The notes under the pieces were generated by a model, which saw only the letters and a program-made list of their open reading frames with translations, did no database searches and was not told the origin of the DNA. DNA of 64,000 nt, taken from assembly GCF_028656935.1 (NCBI RefSeq), contig NZ_JAMDGZ010000017.1:62001-126000 (forward strand), given 5' to 3'. The translations under genes were made by a program, and so were the position numbers. Shown piece by piece: positions 44,083 through 53,236 of this stretch. The stretch comes from Pseudomonas rubra (lineage in GTDB: Bacteria > Pseudomonadota > Gammaproteobacteria > Pseudomonadales > Pseudomonadaceae). Within the stretch, counting starts at the first letter, position 1; every line of letters starts with the position of its first letter.

Positions 44083-45093
44083 ATGCAAGCAATGCGTGGC
44101 TGGGTGGCTCGTTGTGCACCCTGGGTCGGCTTTCTGGGTCTGCTGGGCGGGGCGCAGAGCGCTTTGGCCGGTGACTATGACGGCTCGCCCCAAGTGGCCG
44201 AGTTCGTCGGCGAGATGACCCGCGACTACGGTTTTGCCGGTGAGCAGTTGATGGCGGTGTTTCGCGAGGTGCAGCGCAAGCAGGCGATCCTCGACGCGAT
44301 CTCGCGCCCGGCTGAGCGGGTAAAACCCTGGAAAGACTATCGTCCTATGTTCCTCACCGACGCCCGGGTCGCCCGGGGCGTGGATTTCTGGCGCCAGCAT
44401 GAGGCCACCTTGGCCCGCGCCGAACAGGAATATGGGGTCCCGGCCCAGGTGATCGTCTCGATCATCGGTGTCGAAACCTTCTTTGGTCGTAACACCGGCA
44501 ACTACCGGGTGATCGACGCGTTGTCGACCCTGGGCTTCGATTACCCGCCGCGCGCCGAATTCTTCCGCAAGGAACTGCGCGAGTACCTGTTGCTAGCTCG
44601 TGAGGAGCAGGTCGATCCGCTGACCCTCAAGGGCTCCTATGCCGGCGCTATGGGTCTGCCGCAGTTCATGCCGAGCAGCTTTCGCGCCTACGCGGTTGAC
44701 TTCGACGGTGACGGTCATATCAATATCTGGAACAACCCGGATGATGCCATCGGCAGCGTCGCCAGCTACTTCAAACGGCATGGCTGGGTGGCCGGCGAGC
44801 AGGTGGTCAGCCGCGCCACTGTGCATGGTGAGCGCGTCGATGAGGGGCTGAGCCCGGGTATCGACGCGGTCAAGACGGTCGGGGAGTTGCGGGCACTGGG
44901 TTGGTCGAGTCATGATGCGCTGCGCGATGATCTGCCGGTCACGGCGTTCCGGCTCGAAGGCGACAACGGCCCTGAATACTGGCTGGGCCTGAAAAACTTC
45001 TACGCGATCACTCGCTATAACCGCAGCGTGATGTATGCCATGGCAGTGCATCAGCTCTCGGACCTGCTGGTTCAAGCACGGGGCGCCAAGTAA
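44083..45093 (+). CDS. mltB: Membrane-bound lytic murein transglycosylase B
   Basis: The 336-residue protein has a hydrophobic signal region (LGFLGLLGGAQSALAG) and the family-3 lytic transglycosylase core IVSIIGVETFFGRNTG with the catalytic Glu. LKGSYAGAMGLPQFMPSSFRAYAVDFDGDG follows in pieces. It cleaves the MurNAc-GlcNAc bond to form 1,6-anhydro ends. There is no lipobox Cys, so it is probably a soluble or weakly attached periplasmic form. ATG 44083 is chosen for AAGGTG nine bases upstream; earlier starts overlap rodA. Confidence 0.92.
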   Translation: MQAMRGWVARCAPWVGFLGLLGGAQSALAGDYDGSPQVAEFVGEMTRDYGFAGEQLMAVFREVQRKQAILDAISRPAERVKPWKDYRPMFLTDARVARGVDFWRQHEATLARAEQEYGVPAQVIVSIIGVETFFGRNTGNYRVIDALSTLGFDYPPRAEFFRKELREYLLLAREEQVDPLTLKGSYAGAMGLPQFMPSSFRAYAVDFDGDGHINIWNNPDDAIGSVASYFKRHGWVAGEQVVSRATVHGERVDEGLSPGIDAVKTVGELRALGWSSHDALRDDLPVTAFRLEGDNGPEYWLGLKNFYAITRYNRSVMYAMAVHQLSDLLVQARGAK

Positions 45094-46097
45094 TGCGCGG
45101 AATGTTCTCTGCTACATCGTTGAAAATGCTCGGTTGCGCGGCTCTGGGCCTGGTACTGGTGAGCTGTTCGAGCAGCCGCCCAAGCAGCTCCTCGCAACCT
45201 TCCGGTAACGTCGTACGTGCCAAGCCTGGCCTGGATATCAACCGGGCTCACAAGGATGGTGCGCCCTGGTGGGATGTCGACGTCTCGAAAATTCCAGACG
45301 CGACACCGACGGTGCACACCGGTAATTACAAGGCCAACCCCTATACCGTACTGGGCAAGACCTATTTCCCGATCCCCGAATCGCGCAATTACCGCGCCGA
45401 GGGCACGGCGTCCTGGTATGGCACCAAGTTTCATGGCCAGAACACCGCCAACGGCGAAGTCTATGACCTCTATGGCATGAGCGCGGCGCACAAGACCCTG
45501 CCACTGCCGGCCTACGTCAAGGTCACCAACCTCGACAACCAGCGCAGCGTGATTCTACGGGTCAACGACCGTGGCCCGTTCTACTCGGACCGCATTATCG
45601 ACCTGTCCTATGCGGCGGCGAAGAAGCTCGGTTATGCCGAAACCGGCACCGCGCGGGTGCGCGTCGAGGGCATCGACCCGAAACAATGGTGGGCCCAGCG
45701 TGGCCAGTCGGCACCTATGGTCCTGGATCAGCCGCAAGTGGCCCAGACCCAGGCCATGCCGGCAAACACCGGCGTGGTCGAACAATGGACGCCGCCACCG
45801 CAACAGCACGCCGCTTCGGTGGTGCCGGTGCAGGTCGCAAGCAACAACACCCTGGCCAGTAATGGTCTTTACTTGCAGGTCGGTGCCTTCGCCAACCCGG
45901 ACGCCGCCGAGCTGTTGCGCTCCAAGCTCAGCAGCATGGTCAGCGCGCCGGTCTTCATCAGTTCGATCGTGCGTAACCAGCAGACCCTGCACCGGGTTCG
46001 CCTGGGGCCGATCAACAGCCAGGGTGAAGCCCAGCAGATGCAGGACAGTGTGCGTCTGGCCAACCTGGGGCAGCCGAAAGTCGTCACGGCAGACTGA
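45093..46097 (+). CDS. rlpA: RlpA, septal-ring lytic transglycosylase
   Basis: The 334-residue lipoprotein has lipobox LVSCSS and a double-psi beta-barrel RlpA domain (GTASWYGTKFHGQNTANGEVYD; VILRVNDRGPFYSDRIIDLSY in pieces) with the catalytic Glu and Asp. The C-terminal SPOR domain (LYLQVGAFANPDAAELLRSKL) binds denuded septal glycan. It cleaves naked glycan strands during daughter-cell separation. Its ATG overlaps the mltB stop by one base. Confidence 0.96.
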   Translation: MRGMFSATSLKMLGCAALGLVLVSCSSSRPSSSSQPSGNVVRAKPGLDINRAHKDGAPWWDVDVSKIPDATPTVHTGNYKANPYTVLGKTYFPIPESRNYRAEGTASWYGTKFHGQNTANGEVYDLYGMSAAHKTLPLPAYVKVTNLDNQRSVILRVNDRGPFYSDRIIDLSYAAAKKLGYAETGTARVRVEGIDPKQWWAQRGQSAPMVLDQPQVAQTQAMPANTGVVEQWTPPPQQHAASVVPVQVASNNTLASNGLYLQVGAFANPDAAELLRSKLSSMVSAPVFISSIVRNQQTLHRVRLGPINSQGEAQQMQDSVRLANLGQPKVVTAD

Positions 46098-46231
46098 TCG
46101 GGGGGACTGATCGGTTTGTCATGCAGCCGGGCGTGGCCGCCATGTACAATGGCGGTTTTGCCCGTCAGGCCATGCGCCTGTAAACGTTTTGCCCATGAGG
46201 GCATGAGCCCATTAGCCATTTCGAGAGACGG

Positions 46232-47392
46232 ATGAACATTACCAGCTTTGCCAAACGCCTTTGCCTGCTTGTACCGCTGATGATTGCCCCTGCCGCCTTC
46301 GCGGCAGAGCAGATGATGCCGTCGCCGCCGCAACTGGCTGCCAAGTCCTACGTGCTCATGGAAGCCTCCAGCGGCAACATCCTGGTCGAGAACAATGGTG
46401 ACCAGCGTCTGCCTCCGGCGAGCCTGACCAAGCTGATGACCGCCTACATCGCGACCCTGGATATCCGTCGCGGGCAGATCGGCGAGAACGATCCGGTGAC
46501 CGTCAGTGAAAACGCCTGGCGTACCGGCGGTTCGCGGATGTTCATCAAGGTCGGCACCCAGGTCAGCGTCAGCGACCTGCTGCACGGCATCATCATCCAG
46601 TCGGGTAACGACGCCAGCGTCGCCCTGGCCGAGCACATCGCCGGCAGCGAAGACGCCTTCGCCGATATGATGAACAAGACCGCCACCGATCTGGGCATGA
46701 GCAACAGCCACTTCATGAACCCGACCGGCCTGCCGAACCCCGAGCACTACTCGTCGGCCCACGACATGGCAGTGCTGGCACGCGCGATCATCCACGAAGA
46801 CCCGGCTCACTATGCGATCTACTCGCAGAAGGAGTTCTTCTGGAACAACATCAAGCAGCCTAACCGCAACCTGCTGCTGTGGCGCGACAAGACCGTCGAC
46901 GGCCTGAAAACCGGCCACACCGACGAAGCCGGCTACTGCATGGTGTCTTCGGCGGTACGTGACGGCATGCGCCTGATCGCCGTGGTCTTTGGTACCAACA
47001 GCGAGCAATCGCGTGCGGCCGAAACCCAGAAGCTGCTGACCTATGGCTTCCGCTTCTTCGAAACCCAGACCTTCTACCAGAAGGGTACCGAGCTTGCCCA
47101 GGCGCCAGTCTGGAAGGGTGCCACCAACCAGGTCAAAGCCGGGCTGGCCCAAGACCTGAGCATGACTTTGCCTAAAGGCCAATTGAAAAACCTGGCCGCA
47201 AGCATGACCATGAACCCGCAGCTGATCGCCCCGATCAACAAAGGTGACGTGATCGGTAAAGTGGAAGTCAAACTGGATGACAAGGTTGTCCACAGTGCCG
47301 ACCTGATCGCGCTGGATGGCGTTGAGGAAGGCGGTTTCTTCCGTCGTGTGTGGGATAGCATTCGGCTATTCTTCTACGGGTTGTTCAACTGA
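46232..47392 (+). CDS. dacA: D-alanyl-D-alanine carboxypeptidase (PBP5/6 type)
   Basis: The 386-residue protein starts with a signal peptide ending AAFAAEQ. Penicillin-binding motifs are S64LTK, S124GN and K226TG, all in the expected order. The C-terminal half is the PBP5 beta domain, and the end (VWDSIRLFFYGLFN) is an amphipathic helix that attaches to the inner membrane. It trims the terminal D-Ala from pentapeptides. A terminator hairpin follows. Confidence 0.97.
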   Translation: MNITSFAKRLCLLVPLMIAPAAFAAEQMMPSPPQLAAKSYVLMEASSGNILVENNGDQRLPPASLTKLMTAYIATLDIRRGQIGENDPVTVSENAWRTGGSRMFIKVGTQVSVSDLLHGIIIQSGNDASVALAEHIAGSEDAFADMMNKTATDLGMSNSHFMNPTGLPNPEHYSSAHDMAVLARAIIHEDPAHYAIYSQKEFFWNNIKQPNRNLLLWRDKTVDGLKTGHTDEAGYCMVSSAVRDGMRLIAVVFGTNSEQSRAAETQKLLTYGFRFFETQTFYQKGTELAQAPVWKGATNQVKAGLAQDLSMTLPKGQLKNLAASMTMNPQLIAPINKGDVIGKVEVKLDDKVVHSADLIALDGVEEGGFFRRVWDSIRLFFYGLFN

Positions 47393-47406
47393 TATCGTGA
47401 CCTGCC

Positions 47407-47440
47407 ACGCCCCCGCCACTCATGCGGGGGCGTTGTTGTT
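47407..47440 (+). terminator. Rho-independent terminator after dacA
   Basis: ACGCCCCCGC and GCGGGGGCGT (10-base arms, 7-base loop) are followed by TGTTGTTG. It separates dacA from the ybeD-lipB-lipA group. Confidence 0.85.
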
Positions 47441-47467
47441 GCCACGGCTTACGAGGCCGTTACTGCC

Positions 47468-47740
47468 ATGACCGAAGCTGACAAATCGCACAAAATCGAA
47501 TTCCCTTGCGCCGATTACCCGATCAAGGTCATCGGCGACACCGTGGTCAATTTCAAGGACACGGTGATCGAGATCCTCAAGAAGTACGCCGAGGTCGATC
47601 TCAAGACCCTGGCCGAACGTCAGAGCAAGGAAGGCAAGTACACCACGGTGCAACTGCACATCATCGCCACCGGTGAAGACCAGCTGCACGATATCAACAG
47701 CGCCCTGCGCGCGACCGGCATCGTGAAAATGGTGCTTTGA
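47468..47740 (+). CDS. ybeD: YbeD-like DUF493 protein
   Basis: The 90-residue protein reads [16 protein letters not shown] near its start and ends with a ferredoxin-like, ACT-like pattern ([19 protein letters not shown]). This is the DUF493/YbeD family, commonly found next to lipB as here. Its function is unknown; a small regulatory ligand-binding fold is likely. Its stop overlaps the lipB start by one base. Confidence 0.92.
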   Translation: MTEADKSHKIEFPCADYPIKVIGDTVVNFKDTVIEILKKYAEVDLKTLAERQSKEGKYTTVQLHIIATGEDQLHDINSALRATGIVKMVL

Positions 47741-48387
47741 TGCCCGCGTGCCTCGGCTTTCGCGACCTCGGCCTGCTGCCTTACGAGCCGGTACTGGAGG
47801 CCATGCGTCGGTTCACCGACCAGCGTGGCCCGGGTACGGCCGATGAGGTCTGGCTGGTTGAACACCCGGCGGTGTTCACCCAGGGCCAGGCGGGCAAGGC
47901 CGAGCATCTGCTGGTGCCGGGGGATATCCCGGTGGTGCAGACCGATCGCGGCGGCCAGGTGACCTACCACGGTCCGGGCCAGTTGGTGGCCTACCTGCTG
48001 CTCGATGTGCGGCGCCTGGGTTTTGGCGTACGTGAGCTGGTCAGCCGCATCGAGCGCTGCCTGGTTGAGCTGCTGGCCAGTTACAACGTCGAGGCGGCGG
48101 CCAAGGCCGATGCGCCGGGCGTCTATGTCGACGGGGCGAAGATCGCCTCGCTCGGCCTGCGGATTCGCAATGGCTGTTCGTTCCACGGCCTTGCCCTGAA
48201 CGTGGACATGGACCTTGGGCCATTCCGCCGGATTAACCCCTGCGGGTATGCGGGGCTGGCCATGACCCAGCTGCGCGATCAGGCAGGCTCGATCGAACTC
48301 TCTGAGGTAAGGGCAAGGCTGCGCGGGCAGCTGGTCAAGCACCTCGACTATGCTGAGCAGACGACCCTTACGGGCGGAATCTTCTGA
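47740..48387 (+). CDS. lipB: Octanoyltransferase
   Basis: The 215-residue enzyme transfers octanoyl from acyl carrier protein to lipoyl domains. It contains [20 protein letters not shown] and [14 protein letters not shown] with the catalytic Lys. The catalytic Cys is in [13 protein letters not shown]. The ATG at 47740 overlaps the ybeD stop; a TTG one codon earlier is less likely. lipA starts two bases after its stop. Confidence 0.97.
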   Translation: MPACLGFRDLGLLPYEPVLEAMRRFTDQRGPGTADEVWLVEHPAVFTQGQAGKAEHLLVPGDIPVVQTDRGGQVTYHGPGQLVAYLLLDVRRLGFGVRELVSRIERCLVELLASYNVEAAAKADAPGVYVDGAKIASLGLRIRNGCSFHGLALNVDMDLGPFRRINPCGYAGLAMTQLRDQAGSIELSEVRARLRGQLVKHLDYAEQTTLTGGIF

Positions 48388-48389
48388 AT

Positions 48390-49388
48390 ATGACTACTGT
48401 TGTGCAAGAACCAGTGCAAAGCGTGACGCCAGCGCCTCGGCCCAAGGTCGAGGCGGGTGTCAAACTGCGTGGCGCGGAAAAAGTCGCGCGTATCCCGGTA
48501 AAGATCATTCCTACCGACGAGCTGCCGAAGAAGCCTGACTGGATTCGCGTGCGTATCCCGGTTTCGCCGGAAGTCGACCGCATCAAGCAACTGCTGCGCA
48601 AGCACAAGCTGCACAGCGTCTGCGAAGAGGCTTCCTGTCCGAACCTGGGCGAGTGCTTCTCGGGCGGTACCGCGACCTTCATGATCATGGGTGACATCTG
48701 CACCCGTCGTTGCCCGTTCTGCGACGTCGGCCACGGCCGGCCGAAGGCGCTGGACGCTGACGAACCGATGAACCTGGCCGTGGCGATTGCCGACCTGCGT
48801 CTGAAGTACGTGGTGATCACCTCGGTAGACCGCGACGACCTGCGTGACGGCGGTGCCCAGCACTTTGCCGACTGCCTGCGGGAAATCCGCAAGCTGTCGC
48901 CGGGTGTTCAGTTGGAAACCCTGGTGCCCGACTACCGTGGTCGGATGGACGTGGCGCTGGCGATTACTGCGCAAGAGCCGCCGGATGTGTTCAACCATAA
49001 CCTGGAAACCGTGCCGCGTCTGTACAAGGCCGCGCGTCCGGGTTCGGACTACCAGTGGTCGCTGACCTTGCTGCAGAAGTTCAAGGAGCTGGTCCCGCAC
49101 GTACCGACCAAGTCCGGTCTGATGCTGGGCCTGGGTGAAACCGACGAAGAAGTGATCGAAGTGATGCATCGCATGCGCGAGCACAACATCGACATGCTGA
49201 CCCTCGGCCAGTACCTGCAGCCATCGCGCAGCCACTTGCCGGTACAGCGCTTCGTCCATCCGGACACCTTCGCCTGGTTCGCCGAAGAAGGCTACAAGAT
49301 GGGCTTCAAGAACGTCGCCTCCGGCCCGCTGGTGCGTTCTTCGTATCATGCCGACCAGCAGGCGCACGAGGCCAAGATCAAGCTCTGA
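48390..49388 (+). CDS. lipA: Lipoyl synthase
   Basis: The 332-residue radical-SAM enzyme inserts two sulfurs into octanoyl groups to make lipoate. The auxiliary cluster cysteines are C78, C83 and C89 ([12 protein letters not shown]) and the radical-SAM CX3CX2C is C104, C108 and C111. [15 protein letters not shown] and [13 protein letters not shown] are also typical. It sits directly after lipB and is followed by a strong terminator. Confidence 0.98.
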   Translation: MTTVVQEPVQSVTPAPRPKVEAGVKLRGAEKVARIPVKIIPTDELPKKPDWIRVRIPVSPEVDRIKQLLRKHKLHSVCEEASCPNLGECFSGGTATFMIMGDICTRRCPFCDVGHGRPKALDADEPMNLAVAIADLRLKYVVITSVDRDDLRDGGAQHFADCLREIRKLSPGVQLETLVPDYRGRMDVALAITAQEPPDVFNHNLETVPRLYKAARPGSDYQWSLTLLQKFKELVPHVPTKSGLMLGLGETDEEVIEVMHRMREHNIDMLTLGQYLQPSRSHLPVQRFVHPDTFAWFAEEGYKMGFKNVASGPLVRSSYHADQQAHEAKIKL

Positions 49389-49409
49389 TCGACGTCTGGT
49401 TGCCTCCGA

Positions 49410-49446
49410 TGCCGATGTCCGCTGCCCAGCGACATCGGCATTTTTG
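49410..49446 (+). terminator. Rho-independent terminator after lipA
   Basis: TGCCGATGTC and GACATCGGCA (10-base perfect arms) are followed by TTTTTG. It ends the ybeD-lipB-lipA transcript. Confidence 0.92.
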
Positions 49447-49479
49447 TTTGCAGACCTGTCCACACAAGGAGTTGTCTGG

Positions 49480-50472
49480 ATGAACCTACCCTTCGTAGCC
49501 CATGCCGGTGTACTGACGCATGCCCAGCCGCTGCCGAAGCCTCTGCCCGCAGGCGGGCTGATTGCAATCATCGCTCCGGCAGGGCCGGCCGAGGTCGACA
49601 CGCTCAAGGTCAATCAATGGTTCGAGGCGCGCGGTTATCGGTGCCGAATCTACCCGGGCGTGACTGCGGCCGACGGCTACCTCGCCGGCAGTGACCGCCG
49701 GCGCCTGCAAGACCTGCACGACGCTTTTGCCGCCAGCGATGTCGATGCAATCATCTGCCTGCGTGGTGGCTATGGCAGCATGCGCTTGCTCGAGGGGATC
49801 GATTTCGAGCTGTTGCGCCGTCACCCCAAGCCCCTGGTCGGTTACAGCGACATCACCGCGCTGCACACGGCTATCGCCCGCCATGCAGGGTTCGTGTCCT
49901 TCCATGGCGCCATGCTCAAGTCCGAATTGCTGGGTAACAAACAGGAGCCGACCCTGTCCTCGCTGTTTGAGCAGATCTGCGGTCGATTAGGTGCTGGCGA
50001 TGTGCTGGAGCATCCCCAGGCATGGCCATTGAGCACTGTCCTGCCTGGCGCCGCCAGCGGGCCCTTGCAGGGCGGCAACCTGTCGCTGCTGTGCGCGACC
50101 CTCGGTACGCCCGCAGAAATAGACTGCATGGGGGGGATCCTGTTTATCGAAGACGTCAACGAGCCGCTGTATCGGGTCGACCGGCTGCTGACCCAGCTGC
50201 GTCTGGCGGGCAAGCTCGAGGGTATTGCGGGTGTGCTGGTCGGGGATTTTGCCGGGATCACGCTGGAGGCGCTGGCGCCTTTGCTAAGGCAGTTCTTCGA
50301 GCCGCTGCAGGTGCCGGTGCTAGCGGGATGGCGCAGTGGTCACTGCGATCCGAACCTGACCTTGCCGCTGGGGGCAAGGGTGCATCTGGATGCCGATAAC
50401 AAGTGCTTGCGGCTGGAGCAGGATTTGTTTGAGCGCAATCGCGGGTCAATCCCGCTCCTACAAGGGCTGTAG
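49480..50472 (+). CDS. ldcA: LD-carboxypeptidase (S66 family)
   Basis: The 330-residue cytosolic serine peptidase has IAIIAPAGPAEVDTLK at the start, the nucleophile elbow DAIICLRGGYGSMRLLEGI, and a Glu-His pair in the later LFIEDVNEPLYRVDR and GHCDPNL segments. LdcA removes D-Ala from recycled tetrapeptides to give the tripeptide that Mpl uses. The AAGGAG site is eight bases before the ATG at 49480. The last eleven residues (NRGSIPLLQGL) and the stop lie inside a REP palindrome. Confidence 0.92.
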   Translation: MNLPFVAHAGVLTHAQPLPKPLPAGGLIAIIAPAGPAEVDTLKVNQWFEARGYRCRIYPGVTAADGYLAGSDRRRLQDLHDAFAASDVDAIICLRGGYGSMRLLEGIDFELLRRHPKPLVGYSDITALHTAIARHAGFVSFHGAMLKSELLGNKQEPTLSSLFEQICGRLGAGDVLEHPQAWPLSTVLPGAASGPLQGGNLSLLCATLGTPAEIDCMGGILFIEDVNEPLYRVDRLLTQLRLAGKLEGIAGVLVGDFAGITLEALAPLLRQFFEPLQVPVLAGWRSGHCDPNLTLPLGARVHLDADNKCLRLEQDLFERNRGSIPLLQGL

Positions 50473-50491
50473 GAGCGGGATTGACCCGCGA
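50439..50491. repeat. REP element (family C), perfect 24-bp hairpin over the ldcA stop
   Basis: TCGCGGGTCAATCCCGCTCC... (50439-50462) and its exact complement (50468-50491) are separated by five bases. It covers the ldcA stop codon and ends eight bases before the convergent transglycosylase stop, so it can serve both 3' ends. Confidence 0.92.
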
Positions 50492-50498
50492 CTGGGCA

Positions 50499-51815
50499 TC
50501 AACGCTGACGCAAGCTATCGAGCAGCTTGTGCGTCGGATAGCCATCCGCCGGCCAGCCCAGTGCCTGCTGGGCATTGCGGATGGCCTTGCGGGTGTTGGC
50601 GCCGATGATGCCGTCGGCGGCGCCTGCGTCGTAGTTGCGGGCACTGAGCAGGGTCTGCAGCTCGACACGCTCGCTGCGGCTCAGTGGCAGGTCATCCTTG
50701 GGCCATGACCCGGCAATATAGCCCGAACCCTCGAAACGCTGGCCCAGCAGGCCAACGGCCATGGCATAGGACGACGAGTTGTTGTACTTGAGGATCGCGC
50801 GGAAGTTGTCGAGCACCAGGAATGCCGGGCCGCGATAGCCGGCAGGCAGTAGCAGGGCGGCAGACAGCTGCTCACTGCCGGCTGGCGCACGTGCGCCGGT
50901 CGGCAGCTTCAGGCCCAGTTGCATCCATTCGGCTACCGTCTTGCGCTGGCTGCCATCGGCCAGCCAGTAGTCAAAGCCAGGCGCCAGTTGCACCTCGAAG
51001 CCCCAGGGCTCACCGCGTTTCCAGCCGGAGCTTTGCAGGTAATGAGCGGTGGACGCCAGGGCGTCAGCCGAGCTGTTCCAGATATCCCGGCGGCCGTCGC
51101 CATCGAAGTCCACCGCATGGGTGTTGTAGGTGGTGGGGATGAATTGGGTCTGGCCCATGGCCCCGGCCCACGAGCCTTTCATCGCATCTGGCTGGATATC
51201 ACCGTTCTGCAGAATCTGCAGGGCCGCGATCAGTTGCGCTTGGGCAAATACCGGGCGGCGGCCTTCATAGGCCAGGGTGGCGAGGGAGCGGATTACCGAT
51301 TTGTTGCCCTGGAACTGGCCAAAGTTGCTTTCCATGCCCCACACCGAGACCAGCACATTGCGGTCGACGCCATAGCGTTGTTCGATCTGGCTGAGCAGGA
51401 CCGCGTGTTTTTCCAGCAGGCCCTTGCCATTGCGCACGCGCAGTGGCGACAGGGCGCCGTCGAGGTACTCCCACACCGGCCGGGCGAACTCCGGCTGGCT
51501 GCGGTCGGCCTTGATCACATCCATGTCGGGGGTGACACCGAGGAAGGCGCGGTCAAAGGTGGTGGGGTTGATGCCAGCTTGCAGGGCTTGCTGACGGAAG
51601 CCCGCTTGCCATTGGGCAAAGGTTTGCAGCGGCTGGATTTCGCTGCTGGTGTCGACGGCGGGGGTGGGCAGGGTGACTACCGGAGCAGGCTGGGCAGGTG
51701 CCAGCGGCAGCGCGTCGGCGGCGGTGGGTTTTTCCGCGCAGGCGACCAGCAGGATGAGGCTGGAGGCGGCAATCAGCTGGCGAGGGTTCCAGCGACGGGT
51801 AAGACAAAGGGGCAT
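50499..51815 (-). CDS. Lytic murein transglycosylase with peptidoglycan-binding domain (MltB/SltB family)
   Basis: The 438-residue protein has a lipoprotein-like signal (LILLVACAEKP). The family-3 transglycosylase core includes VSVWGMESNFGQFQGN with the catalytic Glu and MKGSWAGAMGQTQFIPTTY. A C-terminal PG_binding_1 domain reads RVELQTLLSARNYDAGAADGIIGANTRKAI in pieces. It makes 1,6-anhydro muropeptides in the periplasm. It differs from the MltB at 44 kb by carrying the extra binding domain. The ATG at 51815 starts the signal; longer extensions do not. Confidence 0.9.
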   Translation of the reverse strand: MPLCLTRRWNPRQLIAASSLILLVACAEKPTAADALPLAPAQPAPVVTLPTPAVDTSSEIQPLQTFAQWQAGFRQQALQAGINPTTFDRAFLGVTPDMDVIKADRSQPEFARPVWEYLDGALSPLRVRNGKGLLEKHAVLLSQIEQRYGVDRNVLVSVWGMESNFGQFQGNKSVIRSLATLAYEGRRPVFAQAQLIAALQILQNGDIQPDAMKGSWAGAMGQTQFIPTTYNTHAVDFDGDGRRDIWNSSADALASTAHYLQSSGWKRGEPWGFEVQLAPGFDYWLADGSQRKTVAEWMQLGLKLPTGARAPAGSEQLSAALLLPAGYRGPAFLVLDNFRAILKYNNSSSYAMAVGLLGQRFEGSGYIAGSWPKDDLPLSRSERVELQTLLSARNYDAGAADGIIGANTRKAIRNAQQALGWPADGYPTHKLLDSLRQR

Positions 51816-51876
51816 GCACAGGTCCAGGTATTTCAGGTCAGGTGCCGACCATACCATGCCTGTCGAATTCTTGCCT

Positions 51877-52041
51877 TTATGCGGCCAAAAAGTAAGAAGC
51901 CTCCCAATCTCTCGATTGGAAGGCTTCGCGGCGGTAGCTGCCTTTGCCTTTGCCGGCGGGTTCCTGACGACTACGGAACAGAGGCTGGGCAATGATTGAC
52001 TTGGCCTTGTTGGGCCCGGGTTTTTCGGGTTTTTTGCTCAT
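51877..52041 (-). CDS. arfA: ArfA, alternative ribosome-rescue factor
   Basis: The 54-residue basic protein contains PLFRSRQEPAGKGKGSYRR and DWEAS, which line up with E. coli ArfA ([20 protein letters not shown], NWEAS). ArfA recruits release factor 2 to ribosomes stalled on nonstop mRNA when trans-translation fails. The last codons before the stop sit in a long hairpin followed by a T-run, so the normal mRNA should lack a stop codon, as known for E. coli arfA. The ATG at 52041 has an AGGA nine bases upstream. It was easily missed because of its size. Confidence 0.9.
   Translation of the reverse strand: MSKKPEKPGPNKAKSIIAQPLFRSRQEPAGKGKGSYRREAFQSRDWEASYFLAA
51888..51927 (-). terminator. Intracistronic hairpin/terminator inside arfA
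   Basis: On the minus strand GAAGCCTTCCAATC-GAGA-GATTGGGAGGCTTC (14-base arms with one U-G pair) is followed by TTACTTTTT, all before the arfA stop at 51877-51879. Transcription termination or RNase III cutting here gives an mRNA without a stop codon, so full ArfA would be tagged by tmRNA and degraded. Confidence 0.88.
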
Positions 52042-52087
52042 GACAGGAGATCCTGCGGGTTGGGTGCGCGCGCAATATAGGCGTTGA

Positions 52088-52150
52088 GCCCATCGCTGGC
52101 AAGCCAGCTCCCACAGTGAAGTTGTGGGAGCTGGCTTGCCAGCGATGGGC
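52088..52150. repeat. REP element (family B), perfect 28-bp palindrome
   Basis: Perfect 28-base inverted arms (GCCCATCGCTGGCAAGCCAG... at 52088-52115 and its complement at 52123-52150) enclose a 7-base loop. A short GCCGC-AAA-GCGGC hairpin follows at 52149-52161. It lies between the arfA start and the holA stop, so it is downstream of holA and upstream of arfA in transcription. Confidence 0.92.
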
Positions 52151-52162
52151 CGCAAAGCGGCT

Positions 52163-53200
52163 TCACTCAGCCGGTAACGCCAGGCGCTGCCCGGCCATCA
52201 ACAAGGACAACCGTGCCAGGCTGGTCCAGGCTGAGCCCTGGGCCTGGCCCTTGATCTGTGCGTCGATTCGTTGGGCGTCCTGCAGCAACTGGCTCCAGCG
52301 CTGCGCCGAGTGGCGCTGCAGGGCCTTGCTCATCAGCGGTTTGCGCTTGTCCCAGACAGGTGGGCGGGCTTGACTGAAGGCCTTGTCCAGCGGCACGCCC
52401 TGGCTGAACTGCTGGGCAAGCCCAGCCAGCAGGCGCAGTTCCCGGGCGAGCGCCCAGAGAATCACCGGTGGCTCCACGCCTTCGCCACGCAACCCTTCGA
52501 GCATGCGCAAGGCGTGCGCGGCTTCGCCATTGAGGATTGCATCGACCAGCCCGAACACATCGAAACGGGCACTGTCGGCGACCGCGCTCTGGACTGTTTC
52601 GACGGTAATCTGGTTGCCTTCAGCCAGCAGCTTGAGCTTTTCGATCTCTTGCGCAGCCGCCAGCAAGTTGCCCTCTACCCGTGCCGCGATCAGGTCGACG
52701 GCGTCACGCTGGGCGCTCAATCCGGCCTGGGACAGGCGCTGGCTGATCCATTGCGGCAACTGGTGGCTGTCCACCGGCCAGATCTGCACGAACTGGGTGT
52801 GCTGGCCTTCGACCAGTGCCTTGCCCCACTTGGTCTTCTGCGCGCTGCCATCGAGCTTGGGCAGGCTGATCAGCAGCACGGTGTCTTCGGCAGGGTTAGC
52901 GCAGTATTCGATCAGTGCCGCTGCGCCCTTGTCGCCGGGCTTGCCGGAGGGCAGGCGCAGTTCCAGCAGGCGGCGTTGGGCAAACAGCGACAGGCTGGCC
53001 CCGGCCTGGAGCAGGGTGCCCCAATCGAAGTTGGCGTCGGCGCTGAATACCTGGCGCTCATCGAAGCCTTGCTGGCGTGCCGTTGCACGTACGGCGTCGG
53101 CGGCTTCCTGGCACAACAGCGGGTCATCGCCACTGATCACGTAGACGGGGGCGAGGTTGCCTTGCAGGTGTTTGTTGAGCTGGGCGGGAGTGAGTTTCAT
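52163..53200 (-). CDS. holA: DNA polymerase III delta subunit
   Basis: The 345-residue clamp-loader subunit has LTPAQLNKHLQGNLAPVYVISGDDPLLCQEAADAVR at the start in pieces. A central AAA+-like fold follows, without Walker motifs, and then a helical C-terminal collar domain. It opens the beta clamp within the gamma complex. It follows lptE and leuS on the same strand, the conserved leuS-lptE-holA order. Confidence 0.94.
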   Translation of the reverse strand: MKLTPAQLNKHLQGNLAPVYVISGDDPLLCQEAADAVRATARQQGFDERQVFSADANFDWGTLLQAGASLSLFAQRRLLELRLPSGKPGDKGAAALIEYCANPAEDTVLLISLPKLDGSAQKTKWGKALVEGQHTQFVQIWPVDSHQLPQWISQRLSQAGLSAQRDAVDLIAARVEGNLLAAAQEIEKLKLLAEGNQITVETVQSAVADSARFDVFGLVDAILNGEAAHALRMLEGLRGEGVEPPVILWALARELRLLAGLAQQFSQGVPLDKAFSQARPPVWDKRKPLMSKALQRHSAQRWSQLLQDAQRIDAQIKGQAQGSAWTSLARLSLLMAGQRLALPAE

Positions 53201-53208
53201 GATGGCAG

Positions 53209-53230
53209 ACGGGGCACCGAAGTGCCCCGT
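53209..53230 (-). terminator. Stable UUCG-loop hairpin between lptE and holA
   Basis: On the minus strand ACGGGGCAC-TTCG-GTGCCCCGT is a 9-base perfect stem with the very stable UUCG tetraloop. No T-run follows, so it is better seen as a transcript-stabilising or attenuating hairpin in the leuS-lptE-holA operon. It ends nine bases before the holA start codon. Confidence 0.6.
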
Positions 53231-53236
53231 TCATTC

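Noticed and set aside
45869..47293. A 474-residue open frame antisense to rlpA and dacA
   Set aside because: Both overlapped genes have intact catalytic motifs; the antisense protein has none.
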